From positions 2,756,050 to 2,820,049 of the forward strand of contig KL647294.1 in NCBI GenBank assembly GCA_000727475.1: DNA of 64,000 nt, in the 5' to 3' direction. The notes beneath the pieces are model-generated. The model worked only from the letters and a program-made list of their open reading frames with translations, was not told the DNA's origin and did not search any database. The DNA is from Sarcocystis neurona (lineage: Eukaryota > Apicomplexa > Conoidasida > Eucoccidiorida > Sarcocystidae). Below, piece after piece: positions 21,401 to 32,380 of this stretch (position 1 is the stretch's first letter; every line of letters begins with the position of its first letter). Position numbers and translations under genes: made by a program.

Positions 21401-24400
21401 AAGTCTCTCGCATGTATACGTGAATTTGTCCACATCTACCCGTCCACCCGGAAAAATACGGTTGTGCCCTTGCCACAGGAGGGGCACGGGTGACAGCTCG
21501 GTATCCGTAGGCAAATATAGAGGCAGCTGCTCGCAGGCAGGTGAAAGAGAGTCATCTGACGCAGACGCATGCATCTGCTCAGTCGATACAGAAGCGTATA
21601 TGTGCGCGTTTGCTGGCAGGTGAGTGTGTGCGGGAGCTGCGGGTATACGTACATATATGCGTCTGTGGATATAGGAGAGAATATGCGTCTCTCTCAACAG
21701 ATGCGTTGCCGTCCTCGCGCTGGGGAAGCAGCCCGCGGCTCTCCTTTTTCTCCGGTTTCAACAACGCGGGGAAGCAAAAATTATGTGTCGTCCCACTATT
21801 CATACGTGTCCACGTACGTAAAGTCGAACAAATGTGTACGTGTGTGTATATACATATATATACATGTATATGCGCGCATGTGTATATGTGTGTGTGTGTG
21901 TGTCTGTGTGTGGATGACTGTTGATCTGTGTATAAGTGAAGAGAGATCCACACGCGTGTATGCATATATATATATATGTATGAAGTGGACGCGCATGTGT
22001 ATCTTTCGGTCCTCGCATATTCTTCCGGACGCGTGCCTGCTGCTGATGCACGTGGGGGATGCCGCTGCTCGTTAGCTCCATGCAGGGCCGTGTTGTGTGA
22101 GTTTTTCTGCATGCTCGTGTCGTGGGAGACTGGCGTCACTGCGAAGCTGCAGATTCGTTTCTCGTCTCGAGCCCTCCGTATGACCCGCCCCTCGTCCTCA
22201 CGTGGGAAATTTCATTTCTCGTTTGTGCATCTCGTTGTCTCTGGAGCTTTGCACACGCGCGTCCCTGCTTCACTGTCTTCTCTCTGTCGCCTTCTCTGCT
22301 GCTGCTGTGTGCGTGCGCAGGCTCCTGCGTGGCAGAGAAGAACCGCCGGAGTTTCTTTTTGTATCTGCTACTGCAGGCGATGGAGCTCTTCCTCGTTGTT
22401 GCAGAACTCTTCCTCGCGTTTCTGTCCGACGCGGGCGACGGTAGTGACGACGTTCCGCACAGGTTAGCGTTGCTGCTGCTGCTGCTGCTGTGCCGCTCAG
22501 AGCGGTCGCCACTCGCAGGGGGAACGCGGGGGGGGGGATGGGTGTCCCAGCAGGTGTAAACCGCCTCCGCCGCACATCAGAGGGTCTCGAGTCATCAGTC
22601 GTCTCTGTCTTCTCTTCCTCGACTTTCCTCTCCTTTCGCTGTTTTCCCGTACCTTGGTCCGGTCCAGTCTCAGGCTGGCCCTGTACCTCCCGCCGCACGC
22701 GTAGGAGGAGATGGGGCAGTCGTTTCCGCTTTTTCTGCCTCTGTCACGTGTCTGGTTCTCTTGCTGCTTCGTGCTGCTTTGTTGGGCGGTGGTCTCGTGA
22801 CCCCGCGGACCTGTGGCTGCCTTTCCCTGTACAGAGAGAAAAAGGGTGTGCCTGTAGCAAGGCGCTAGACTCTTCCCCTTGGCTGCGTATATCTCTCAGT
22901 AATACAAATGGCTCTTTCCTGTCCGCTCCTTTTTGCTGTGGATGAGGTAGGCAGCGTTCGTGCGTATAGGCCTGCGTGTGCGTCTCTCCGAAGGTCCGCA
23001 ACCCCCCGTGGTGTGTCTGTCTCCACGTGGTCCTCTCTGCGCAGCAGGCAAAACTCCAAAGGCAGGACTAGCAGAAGTAGCAGCAGTTATAGTTGCGGTA
23101 GTAGAAGTAGTAGTCCTCGTAGGAGGAGGTGGAGGAGCAGTACTGGTGGTCGTCGTAGTAGTGGTAGTAGTAGTAGTAGTAGTGCTACCAGTAGCGGTAG
23201 GGGCGATAGTAGTAGGTGTTGTTGTTGTGCTACTAGTGATAGTCCTACTAGTGTTATAGTTGCATTGCCAGTAGCAGTAGCACTAGTAGTAGTAGCACTA
23301 GTAGTAGTCTTACTTGTAGTAGTATTACTAGTAGTGGTTGTGGTAGTAGTTGTAGTAGTACTCGAGTACTAGTACTACAGGTAGTACTGCTACAAGCAGT
23401 GCCAGTGCTACTCCTACTACCACTACTATTACTGATAGTCCTACAGCTAGTAATACTATTAGGAGCAGCAGCAGTAGTAGTACTAGCAGCAGTAGTACTA
23501 GGAGTGGTGGTTGTGGGTGTTGTACTAGTAGTAGCAGCAGTAGTAGTAGTACTAGCAGCAGTAGTACTAGGAGTGGTGGCTGTAGTTGTTGTACTAGTAG
23601 TATTAGCAGTCCTAGTAGTAGTAGTAGGGGGAGGAGGATGAGGGGGACTAGTCGTCGTCCTAGTAGTAGTACTGGTAGTAGTAATGCTACCAGTAGTAGT
23701 AGGAACAGTCGTCGTGGCAGTAGTAGTAGGAGGAGGAGGAGCCCTACCAGTAGTACCACTAGTGTTAGTAGTAGTAGCAGTAATAGTCGTAGTAGAAGGA
23801 CTGCTAGTATTAGCAGTTGTTGTCGTGCTAGGAGTATTAGCAGCGCCATTACTCGTAGCAGTAGTAGTAGTAGTGGTGCTAGTCTCAGCATTAGTAGTAT
23901 TAGTACTTGTAGCAGCAGTCAGTACTACTAATAGCGCCCTGCTCCTACTATTAGCAATCCTAGTAGTAGTAATAGTAGTAGTATTAGTAGTAGTAGATTT
24001 CTGCGTTGCAAGACGTGCAGTTCGTATACGTCAGCTCACAGGTGCTCGTTTTTCTGTCCAGGCAAGAAAAGACACTGCGGAATGAAAGAGACACAGAGAG
24101 ACAGAGAACGAATCGAAAAGAGAAAAGACAGAAAGACCAAGAGAAAGATAAACGGAAAATGAAGAGTAGAAGAGAATAGAGAGGAAGATAAAGAGAGAGA
24201 GGGTGAGGGAAGAGAAAGACGAGGGATACGCGCGAAGAAGATGTAGCGGAATGCAGAGATGTGGCTACTGGTGCAGAAGGAGAAGCTGCTCTTTTTCACA
24301 ACTAACAAATTTCGTGTGGGGCGCGTTTTGAGTCGCCAGCGGCTGCTTCTCTTGGACACTTCTTCGTAGGTACATACATGTCTGCACGTGCGTCTCTATA

Positions 24401-27400
24401 TCGTATATACATACATATAGTTGTGTACGTGCGGATGTACAGCAAAACCGAGCCTGCTGCATATATATATATATGTATACATACGTGTGTGCATCTATTG
24501 AAACCTGAGCCTGTTACACAAATCTATATATAAATGCGTGTGTATATTATACCTGAGTTTGCGACACATATATATAGAGAGAGATAGATGTACGTGGGTA
24601 TATATGCCGTGCCTGTCGACGGAGAGACATGGATGTACGACCGCATATTTAGGTGCGTAGTATTTGCTGCTCGCGGACGCGGATGGGGGAAAATATATAT
24701 ATCACACACACACACACAGAGACACAGAGAACACACATATATACACACACATATAGAGACATGTCCAGACAGAGGTAGGTGCTGCGTTCTGGAGAGGTGA
24801 ATTTCCACCTCGCCAGGAGGTGAGTTGGTGACAAGGAGGGAAGGCAGTCGTATTTTCTGAAAGGCTGCCGTCTCCTTTGGCGTAGAACCGTAATGTACAA
24901 GTGTGTCTATTTATATACGTGTGTATATGTGTATGTTTCTGTGTATGTCTTTGTATGCGCACGTATGTATGTATGTGTATGTATGTATACGTATGTATGT
25001 ATGTATGTGTGTATGTGTATGTATGTGTATGGGTGTATGTAGACGGATGTGTCTCTGTGTGTATAATTGGTTATGGGATACCTGTACATCTTTCCGTCTG
25101 TATGTGTACGTCCATGTATATATACACATAGGAAGTTTGTGTGCATCTCTACTGTAGAGACACAGGTGTGCGTGCGTAAGCGTGCCTGCATGTATGTGTA
25201 TATGTATTTGTGTCCCTCTCAATATGTACTTGATAGCCATCTACATGCACGTCCATGATACATACTTGTGCGGTACAAGTGTGTATGTATATGTATCCGG
25301 ATATGTAAATGCGTGTGGTGGCTAAGATATATATATATGTAAGTAATGGACGTCTACCAGTCCGTGTGTGCATGTTGTTCCGATGAGTTTATCTGCATGT
25401 GCCGTGTGATGTGTCTGCCCCGTTTGTATTTGTTCTTAGCTAGGAAAAGAATCGCATGCAAGTGACGCAGACCCCCACACACATGTCTCTGTACGTATTA
25501 TATATCCGAGTGTGTTGTGTCTCTATTTCTCCGGCTGTCTCCAATCTACGTAGGTGTCTGTCTGTCTGTGTCTAGGGATGCACTCCGTACGTGTACACAT
25601 ATTTGTGCCTCCGCTTGCATGCGTCCACCTCTTTTTGCATGCCTGAGGGATCCGCGTATTCCTCCCCCCCGCGCGTTCTCCACTGCGTAGTGCTGCGCAC
25701 GTTTCGTTTCCTTTCCATGCCACCGTCTCTCGCCCGAAAGACGGGGGAGACACTCGTCTATATCTGCGACTGTGTACAGCGAGCTATACACATATACATA
25801 TATATGTGTATATATATGTGGATACATACCAACACGCACAGAGACGCAGAGAAGAGACGCACAGGGCAGAGCGGGTGGCAGAGAAAATGTAGCAGTTTTC
25901 TGTTGTGCGATGCAGAACAGAGCAAAACGTCGCAGCAAGAGAATGCGATGGTGGTGACCGCAGTCGCCGCGTGGAAGTCGAAGGAGAGGGACTCTGGCCG
26001 GAGACCACATCATCTTGCCGCCATATCAGTCGGCGTAACGAGTCTCTGCATATGCGTGTGTGTGTGTGTGTATGGCGGTCCTGTGTATATATTATGTACA
26101 ATCGTGCATGTGTGCACGTACAAGCGTACGGTCGCAACGAGTATTTATTATGTCTTCCAAAAGCGTTTCCGTGTGTGTCTCCGTGGGAGACGCGTCTCGT
26201 TTCGCGTTGTTCCTGCTGCAGCTAGTCGGCACTCTTTGCGCATGCGTGTGAAGAGGAGCTGCTGCTGCTGCGACTCCTCCAAGGAAGGACCTGTGCGCGT
26301 CGGAGGAGAGACAGAGAGAGAGTGAGCAGGCGACGCGCGCAGCTGGCGGCACTGTGGGATACTGCTGCTGTGTGTTTCTGCTGCTGCTGCTGCTGTGTAT
26401 GTGTGTGTGGTGGGCAGCGCGCTCTTCAGCGTCTGCGTCTTCTTGACACTCCTGGCGTGTCTCTGTCTCGCCTGTCTGGTCTCCTGTCTCGCCGTCTACC
26501 ACTGCTACCTGCTGCTGTCCAACCTTACCACGTGGGAGACCATGTCCTGGACACGCATATCCTACTTGAAGGTAGGCGTTCGAAGTTACTCCCCTATGTG
26601 TGTCTATGTATGTACTTAATCCCGTATTATGTGTCTATATATATGTGGGCATGTGTATGTGTGCACACGTTGTCTTCTGTGTGGATCTCTCTGTTGACGT
26701 GGCTGTCTTTGCGTAGCTGCGTAGTGGACAAACTTAGGCCGCGTCGACCGCTTTCTCTAGAGAGCTAAAGGTACGTGTGTGTGTGTGGCTGTATGTGTAG
26801 GCCTGCGCACGTATATAGATTTACGTATATGCATGACTGTGTGTATATTAATATATGTGTAGTAGCATGTGGGTGTGTCGAGCAGGCCGGTCGTTTCTCC
26901 TGTGATGTGCGAAGCCATCGTAACGGCAGCCTCGGACTCGGGGAGGCCGACGAGCTAGGATGTGACGCCAGGCCAGTAAGTGGGCCTCGTAATACCAGGG
27001 ATGTATCTGCGTATGTATCTTCGTCATACTGCTTTTGTCTCAATCTTCCTCTCTCTAAGTACAACCTGATATGTGTGCGTATACACAGGTATGCACACAG
27101 AGGAGTATACCTCTTCGTGTATACGTCTATATATGTTTGTGGCTGTGGAGCCTCCAACGTGTGTATGGGTATGTAATAAAAGTTCAGTCATTTGACGTGC
27201 GAGCTGGTCAGTGATACAGTAACTCGCCGCTTGTCCTTTTTCCATGGAAAGAGTCCGGAGGAACACACACACACCGTTCTGATTGTGGCCTGCTCGTTCT
27301 GCGTGAGAAACGAAAGCCACGACACAGCTGCATTGTCGCCGCGCCTGCCCCATTGCCGAGTAAAATCTTCCGTGCTGCTTCTGTCTCCTTCCCCCCCCAG

Positions 27401-28577
27401 AGATGGGGCCAGTTACTCTCCTGCTTCCAAGGCTGCTTTGCCGCCGCTTGCTGCTGCTGCTGTTACAGCAGTGGCGCAGCAGCTCGGTGCTGCCTGTACA
27501 CAAACGTAGATGAAGAGGTCTGCGCGCGGCCGCGAGGGCGTGCGCTGCGGGCGCGATCACATGCGCTGCGAGTACCGCGTGTGCTGTGTGCGGCTGGTGT
27601 TGGGGCTACAGGATTCTTCGGAGGGGAGAACTTCGCCGTTTAGCAGGGGCTTGATCTCCAACATCTCGGTGTTCTGCTGCCCTCCGTTCTGCTGCTGGAG
27701 CCTGCGGCAGTGGCTGCTCCTGCTGTCTTCTTCGGTCTCTGGCGGTGGTTCTTCCGCATGCTGCTGCTGCCAGGCGCTGCTGCGTCAGGTGTGGCATGCG
27801 GCAGCGCTGGTGCCAGTGCGCGTGCGCCGTGTGGTGAGGAGCGGCTGCGGCTGCTGCGGCCGATTTGTCGCTCGCGCAGGCACAAAAAATCAGCGGCAGG
27901 AACTGAGAAGCATCCGCGTAGAGTCCTGCGATGACGACTCGGAGGAACAGCCAGAAAGTGAGGACCGTGGCATGTTCTCGACGAGGACGCGGAGTATTCT
28001 CAGCTGCTGTCTGCGGCTTTCTGCCTTCCTCGTTGTGGGAAGGGAATGCAGCAGACGCATGGCTCTGCTGCGTACGCGCATTAGCAGTTGCTGCAGCACC
28101 ATAAGAACCGCAAGTCCTGGGTCCTGCTGCTGCAGCAGCAAAAAAGGTGAACTCCTGAGCAGCACTGCAAGAATCGCTGCCCGAGGTTACGCGTGCGGAC
28201 CCTGCGGAGAGATTTGGTGGTGTCCACGTAAGCTCTTCCGGACATCCGCATAATATATGTACATACATACACGTATATACACATATACGTGTATATACGT
28301 ATATACACATATTTATGTGTGCGCTTCCACGTTTAACCAGATGTACGTGTGGATGTGTACATATGCGGGCGTACACATACATTCTATATACGTGTTTGTG
28401 CGTGGGCGTGGGCTTGCTAATTTGTACGTGTTCTTGCGGCCTGGTGTGAGCGCACATGCATACGTCCCTTCACGTACACACGTAGGTGTGTTTTCGCCCC
28501 TCTTTGTACAGCGCAGGAAGCACCCACCATCTCGAAGCGTCGCGGAGCTGCTTGGTCTTGATGAGCAGCTGTCGTAG
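11505..28577 (+). CDS. giant DHHC-type protein S-acyltransferase (palmitoyltransferase), about seven exons
   Basis: Integral membrane enzyme that transfers palmitate to Cys of target proteins, usually at Golgi, plasma membrane or (in apicomplexans) secretory organelle membranes. Family signatures occur in order on separate exons with matching phases: a membrane helix then DPG (residues 316-318), FCRAC of the zinc-binding Cys-rich domain (2155-2159), KHC...DHHC with catalytic Cys2184, GSCV (Ser where Asn is usual), TTWE (2268-2271) after a hydrophobic segment, and a Ser-Pro-Phe-Ser-Arg-Gly block followed by an Asn, like the PaCCT region. Spacing and motif wording resemble the HIP14 subgroup, from memory, but I see no ankyrin repeats. 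Predicted length is about 2,360-2,380 residues, against the family's usual 300-700; most of the excess is one Ala/Gln/Ser-rich insert. Joins: 11505-12454, 13049-18587, 20627-20699, 22321-22462, 26430-26571, from 27612, 28512-28577. Start ATG (cagcATGG) and last two exons are less certain. Confidence 0.85.
12480..13040. repeat. TATA/GTGT microsatellite field in intron 1
   Basis: The 594-base intron (12455-13048) is dominated by (TA)n, (GTAT)n and (GTGT)n tracts. The long open frame seen across it (Tyr/Cys/Val/Ile-rich) is translated microsatellite. Confidence 0.85.
13049..18587 (+). CDS. DHHC enzyme exon 2: DPG completion, 5.5-kb repeat-rich insert, first zinc Cys pair
   Basis: The acceptor ctgtgacag ends at 13048. 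The first base completes Pro of DPG, and the exon continues [20 protein letters not shown]. It stays open for 5,539 bases and ends [14 protein letters not shown] at donor caggtgagc (18587/18588, phase 0). In between are poly-Gln, poly-Ala and Ser-rich tracts, Glu/Arg/Gln helical stretches, and one island of ordinary sequence near residue 1355 ([20 protein letters not shown]). Both ends fit the family by motif and phase, so the frame is probably right. Whether some of the repeats are spliced out cannot be told from sequence alone. The open frame upstream of 13049 is translated microsatellite and is not coding. Confidence 0.8.
18588..20626. other. intron 2 of the DHHC enzyme with mixed microsatellites
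   Basis: Starts gtgagc and ends gatgcag. It contains a short imperfect repeat at about 18700-18830 (gctgctgaccaggcccc/gctgaacaggccgctg), a long AG/TA-rich field at about 19190-19600 with repeated gaaggataaa and gtatatatatgt elements, and GTGTGTGT at about 20380. No convincing coding block is seen on either strand, despite a long antisense frame near 19491-20738. Confidence 0.7.
20627..20699 (+). CDS. DHHC enzyme exon 3: zinc-finger Cys-rich core with DHHC
   Basis: Acceptor tgatgcag before 20627 (phase 0), donor atag|gtaggt at 20699/20700 (phase 1). Encodes [13 protein letters not shown] and THDHHCPWI, giving the CCHC zinc ligands and the DHHC active site. Joined to exon 2 it restores FCxxC-x5-KHC spacing as in other DHHC enzymes. 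Confidence 0.92.
20700..22320. other. intron 3 of the DHHC enzyme
   Basis: Starts gtaggt and ends gtgcgcag. Rich in GTGTATAT/CATATATAT steps at about 20860-21310 and 21830-21990. Frames within are repeat translations; nothing else is supported. Confidence 0.7.
22321..22462 (+). CDS. DHHC enzyme exon 4: end of Cys-rich domain and third membrane helix
   Basis: Acceptor gtgcgtgcgcag before 22321 and donor ccgcacag|gttagc after 22462 (phase 1 in, phase 2 out). Encodes [20 protein letters not shown] and then [19 protein letters not shown], the conserved C-V-x-x-x-N-x-R-x-F pattern leading into a membrane helix. Confidence 0.9.
23050..23995. repeat. degenerate TAG/GTA/AGT trinucleotide field
   Basis: About 900 bases of imperfect (GTA)n with CTA, GCA, GTC and ACT variants, including inverted-looking switches between tagtagtag and ctactacta. 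One plus frame is interrupted by TAG, but the GTA and AGT frames and an antisense poly-Leu frame stay open for over 100 codons. It lies wholly in intron 4 between two well-supported exons. Confidence 0.9.
24370..25830. repeat. GTAT/TATA/CACA microsatellite field in intron 4
   Basis: Clusters of (TA)n at 24465 and 24560, (CA)n at 24705, (GTAT)n at 24965-25030 and (TA)n at 25330 and 25795, separated by short unique sequence. Open frames here are repeat translations. Confidence 0.8.
26430..26571 (+). CDS. DHHC enzyme exon 5: fourth membrane helix and TTxE motif
   Basis: Acceptor gcgctcttcag before 26430 (phase 2) and donor ttgaag|gtaggc after 26571 (phase 0). Encodes a Leu/Cys-rich membrane helix, then [18 protein letters not shown] with the family's TTxE motif. 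It joins exon 4 without frame change, and the distance between CV and TTxE is the usual roughly 77 residues. Confidence 0.9.
26572..27611. other. intron 5 of the DHHC enzyme
   Basis: Starts gtaggc and ends ggctacag. Contains GTGTGTGT and TATATA runs at about 26640 and 26775-26860, then ordinary sequence with a short CTG tract near 27450. No coding block is supported. Confidence 0.6.
27612..27833 (+). CDS. DHHC enzyme exon 6: C-terminal Pro-Phe/Asn block
   Basis: Acceptor ttggggctacag before 27612 in phase 0. Encodes [20 protein letters not shown], which fits the segment after TTxE in HIP14-like enzymes. The end is uncertain: phase-0 donors exist at 27788/27789 (cag|gtgtgg) and 27833/27834 (gtg|gtgagg), and the frame stays open to a TAA at 28251. 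The downstream part is Cys/Arg-rich. Confidence 0.6.
27834..28511. other. intron 6 (proposed) of the DHHC enzyme
   Basis: If the donor at 27833/27834 is used, this stretch is intronic. It keeps the exon 6 frame open to 28250, so it may be partly coding. From 28255 to 28400 it is TACGTATATACACATAT microsatellite. Confidence 0.4.
28512..28577 (+). CDS. DHHC enzyme proposed last exon
   Basis: An excellent acceptor, gcccctctttgtacag, ends at 28511. The phase-0 reading [20 protein letters not shown] is non-repetitive and stops at TAG 28575-28577. It is in phase with either proposed exon 6 end. No family motif is expected here, so assignment rests on splice quality and position. Confidence 0.5.
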   Translation, partial: RRKHPPSRSVAELLGLDEQLS

Positions 28578-31500
28578 CTACTTCGTCGAACTGCAGCTGC
28601 TCTCCATATTGGGATGCGTGGGAAAGAATCTGCAGGCGCTTGCGCTTTCAGCTGCCTCCACGTTCCCGTGTGGTCGTCTACCTCGTACTACTTTTTCGCC
28701 TGTCGCGAGGGGCACTCGTGGTGGTACTTGTGAAGAGGGCAGCGACTCATTTCAAACGCAGGGACCGTCGGAAAAAATGCACCAGTTTTGGTGGGGAGTG
28801 CTGCATGCGCACGTGCATGCGTGTGGCTTTCACACATAGCAGAGGCGCGCTCAAGACATATACATACGTACACACACGGGCAGGTACATACGCGTATTTT
28901 GTATCCATGTGTACCTACTTGCGTGATATCCCTTACGTACAAGTGTACGTCTGTGCACACATGTGAATGGAAGAGGAATAGAATTGCAAAAACGACCCCG
29001 TTGTCTTCCCACCCAGGGCAGGAGCGAGTGTGGTCTCTTCCGCACACCCTCTGAGTAAATCGGCGCCTGCTGCGCCAGCAGACATGGTGGTCGCACGTGT
29101 TAGAGGTGTACGTTGTCTGTGCAGTCCTATGTGTTCTGTGAACCTGCATGTATTCAGATTGACGTTCTTCAGCGAGAGTGGTATACATGTCTGTGTGTAT
29201 ATATATATGTATATGTGTTTGTGTGTGTGTGTGTGTGTATGCGCACGTGCGTTAAAAAGTGTATGTACGTGTACACCAGGCGTGTGACGGGTAGTACGTG
29301 TAATTGTACTCATACAGGGTCCCTAGTTTATCCTGTGTACAGAAAAGTAGTGCTACCCTCCTCATTGCTAATTTGGTGAAGGTATGTGTTCGCACGTGGT
29401 TTCTGAATAACCACACACGTGCTTGTTTCTATGTATGTGTGTACGTACGTATATCTGTATCTATATCTATCTATATGTCTACATATATATATATATGTAT
29501 ATCATGTGTATATGTAAATATATGTACGTAGATGTATATACTCGTACGTGTGTGTATGTCGTATGGATGGCTGGACGTGTAGTACATACGTGGACGAAGG
29601 TGTGTGTGTGTGCGTGTCTGTACTAGTTCTGCGACAGCGGGAGAAGAAGAACGCGACCGCTGCAGCAGCCAGAGGTGGTGGATGCGATAACTGCTGCTGT
29701 GCCTGACCGGCGTTGCGAGTGGTACGGGGTGGTCTTTTAAGAGGAAAAGAAAAACAGGGAAGCCACGGAGACATGTGATTGGGAAGGAGTTCACATACGT
29801 AACCTCCTCATACAGGCGGGATGCATGTGGTGGCCTCTCGGGGGACTGTACCGTGAGAAATGCTGCTGTGGTGGCTGTGGCTGGCATTGCTGACTTGATT
29901 CGGCAACGCGACAGGACGGGTGAAGCAGCATCCGTGACGCAAGCAGCAGCAGCAGCAGCAGCAATCTCAAACCTCTTGGCAACTCAGGACGGAGCGAGTA
30001 ACGCAAAGGCAGCTGGACTGGTGCCTTTACGCAGCAGAAGTGAACGTCCGTGACAGCAGTCGGGTACAGATGCACCAGCTGCGGCGGACTGGGGTGCAGG
30101 TGTGTCGGCAGCCTCTGCTCACTTGTCGCTAGTCGCGTCGTGAGGTGACGTTTGTCTGGTCCGTCTGCTTTGTTTGTACGAAAAAATGTATCAAGTTCAT
30201 CTCATCCGCGGTCGTGGCAAACCGGCAGCGTTTAACTGGAACGCAGCAGCACCTGCTGCAGCTGCGTCTCTCTTGTGACCGTCTGCGTGCGTACGCCGCT
30301 TTCAATGTGACAAGAGGTTACTCTGCATGCGCTTATTTCAACTGTGCATCCGTACTTCCCACAGACACTCGGGTGAGAGTGGTATGACGACACCTAGGAG
30401 GAAAAATGTTGTAGCACAGCGGCGGTGCTTCTGCCTTCGAAGCTACCGCACTTTTGTGTACGTGCTGCGCATGCTGCTGCGGCTGATGCTCGTTGGTGCC
30501 GCGCACTTCAGCCTGCTGCTGCTGCCACGGCGGCCGTACCGGCCGCTCCGACACGCTGTACCGGCGGCTGCGGGTGTTTCGCACACTCGTTGCAGAAAGG
30601 ACTGCCCAGTATTTCGTTTTTTTGTCCCTGGTGAGACGTGTCTGCATACGCAGTTTCTTATGAAGTCAAGAACCTGACGCCGTCAGCGTCTGTCTGTGTA
30701 CACGTGGTTCACTTATACCTCTCCTTGGCGTCTGTGTGTTTTCGTGCCTCGCACGCTTTATACAAGTGCACTCCGCTAATATACAGTGCACTACAGGCGA
30801 AGAATCGGCCAGCCATCACGTTCTGTGCGGCTACGTCAAGTGCTGTCCATCTTCATACGGCAGACCCTGTCTGCAGCACCTTATGCTGTTGGTGCTGGCG
30901 CTGCTGCGCACCTGCCTCGTGTCATTCTGCAGAAGGTGCAGTTACTTTTGTGGACATCCTCTTGAACAGGTTTTCACGTGCTTCTGACAGGTGAGACAGC
31001 GTGTTGCCATTGCGACAAGAGAAAAGGTCTTTAGATTGCCTCTACATAGAGGCTGTGCCAGAGCGCATGATTTACAAGAGCACTGGCCCGTCGGCAGTGT
31101 ACGTACACCCCGTCGCCTCTAGCAGCCGTACAGTCCGCACGTGTTTCTTTTTTTTCACTACCAAAACCCCCCCGCTACCGCATCTTCCTAAAACTCTTTC
31201 GCACACATCCACACTGTTACACCCTGGGAGTACAGTGAAATCATTCATATAAATTTGCATATATATACACATATGTATATATATAAGCGTAGTTTTCATA
31301 TATGTATGGGTGAACACGTATATTTGTAATTACTCACGTATTTCATTTACTTGTACCTGCATGTTCATGTGGTCACTAGTGTGGAGCGCACACATGCTTA
31401 TACGCACCCCGTGATTCGTCGAACGTGCTGCATGGGGTCCACTGGACCCCTGCTGCCCGTGACGCCTTGTGCTGGCTGCATTTCCCCGCCACCGAGGAAG

Positions 31501-32000
31501 AAAGAAAGTGCAGCAGCTGCTGTATCTATCTACTTGAGGAACCGATGGGTGCCGGATATATCTGACTGCTGACCCGCCGCCGCTGCGACGCATGCGTTCC
31601 AGGGCAGACTTACCATCGGCAGCGTATACGGCTACATGCGTTATATAGGTACAGACGCACGCGTAGTTATATGTATACGGGTAGAAGAATCTGAGGAGAC
31701 TGCAGTTTCTGCTTTCAGCCTGCAGGGTTCCACGTGACTGGCCGATCGCTTGCCCTGCACACGTCATCGTTGCACCCCACAAAAATACATGCAACAGTAC
31801 GGCGCAGCACATGGATCACCTGTATTCTTGCACAGGCACATATATACAGATACGCACACGACTTCAAACTTCAGCCATATTGACTCTACCGTACACACAC
31901 CCATCGCTAAAAGGAGTGTCCCTATATTTGTAGATAGGTGTAAACGTACTCTTACAGAAGAAAAAGCACATGCCCATCTAAGTGTCTTCCTCTGAGAAAA
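28578..32000. other. intergenic stretch, no supported gene
   Basis: Mixed sequence with GTGTGTGT at about 29215, TATATA at about 29480, a short (GCA)n at 29940, and TATATATAC at about 31255. Open frames are short and lack motifs. Small Cys-rich frames near 30.4-31.0 kb on the plus strand are not strong enough to call. Confidence 0.5.
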
Positions 32001-32011
32001 TATATTTATAT

Positions 32012-32270
32012 GCGCAGCAGCAAGGCACGCGCGGCGTTAAAGCACCTGCCGCCCCCGCAGAAGCGATGCACTTAGAAGACCCGCACGACACGACAGGGAG
32101 CAGGTGAGAAGGGTCGCATCAGCAGACAGTTGCAGCACTACTGGCAAGAGAAGCAAGCTGTCTTACAGCAAGCTTGGCGGGGCAGCCCGGCTCTATCAGC
32201 AGTTGTGCTGGTGCTACGAAGATGACGGGGACTGCTTTTGCACCAACAAAAGGTGTATACATGCGACAAA
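32012..32270 (+). CDS. possible Cys-rich coding block (two candidate exons)
   Basis: The plus strand reads GTRGVKAPAAPAEAMHLEDP to a donor (gggagcag|gtgaga, phase 2, at 32102). After acag at 32128 it reads KLGGAARLYQQLCWCYEDDG followed by DCFCTNK before another possible donor (aaaag|gtgtat). Both pieces look like protein, but the intervening 26 bases are too short for a normal intron. Their relation is unresolved and no family is recognised. Confidence 0.25.
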
Positions 32271-32380
32271 GATAGAAGCAGCAGCAATACAGCACAGCTA
32301 CACGCCACCAGGTATTCGAACCAACATACTAGAACTCACTTCCATACGATAACACATATACATATATATATGTGGATATC

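Larger units (their letters stand above)
22463..26429. other. intron 4 of the DHHC enzyme, about 4 kb
   Basis: Starts gttagc and ends gctcttcag. Contains, in order: ordinary sequence, the TAG/GTA trinucleotide field, a GA-rich purine tract (about 24070-24220), and TATA/GTAT/GTGT microsatellites (about 24370-25830). No coding block could be supported. Confidence 0.7.

Noticed and set aside
28578..31000. Short Cys-rich plus frames as surface antigens
   Set aside because: No signal peptide plus ordered Cys pattern was found, and frames are broken by stops without convincing introns.
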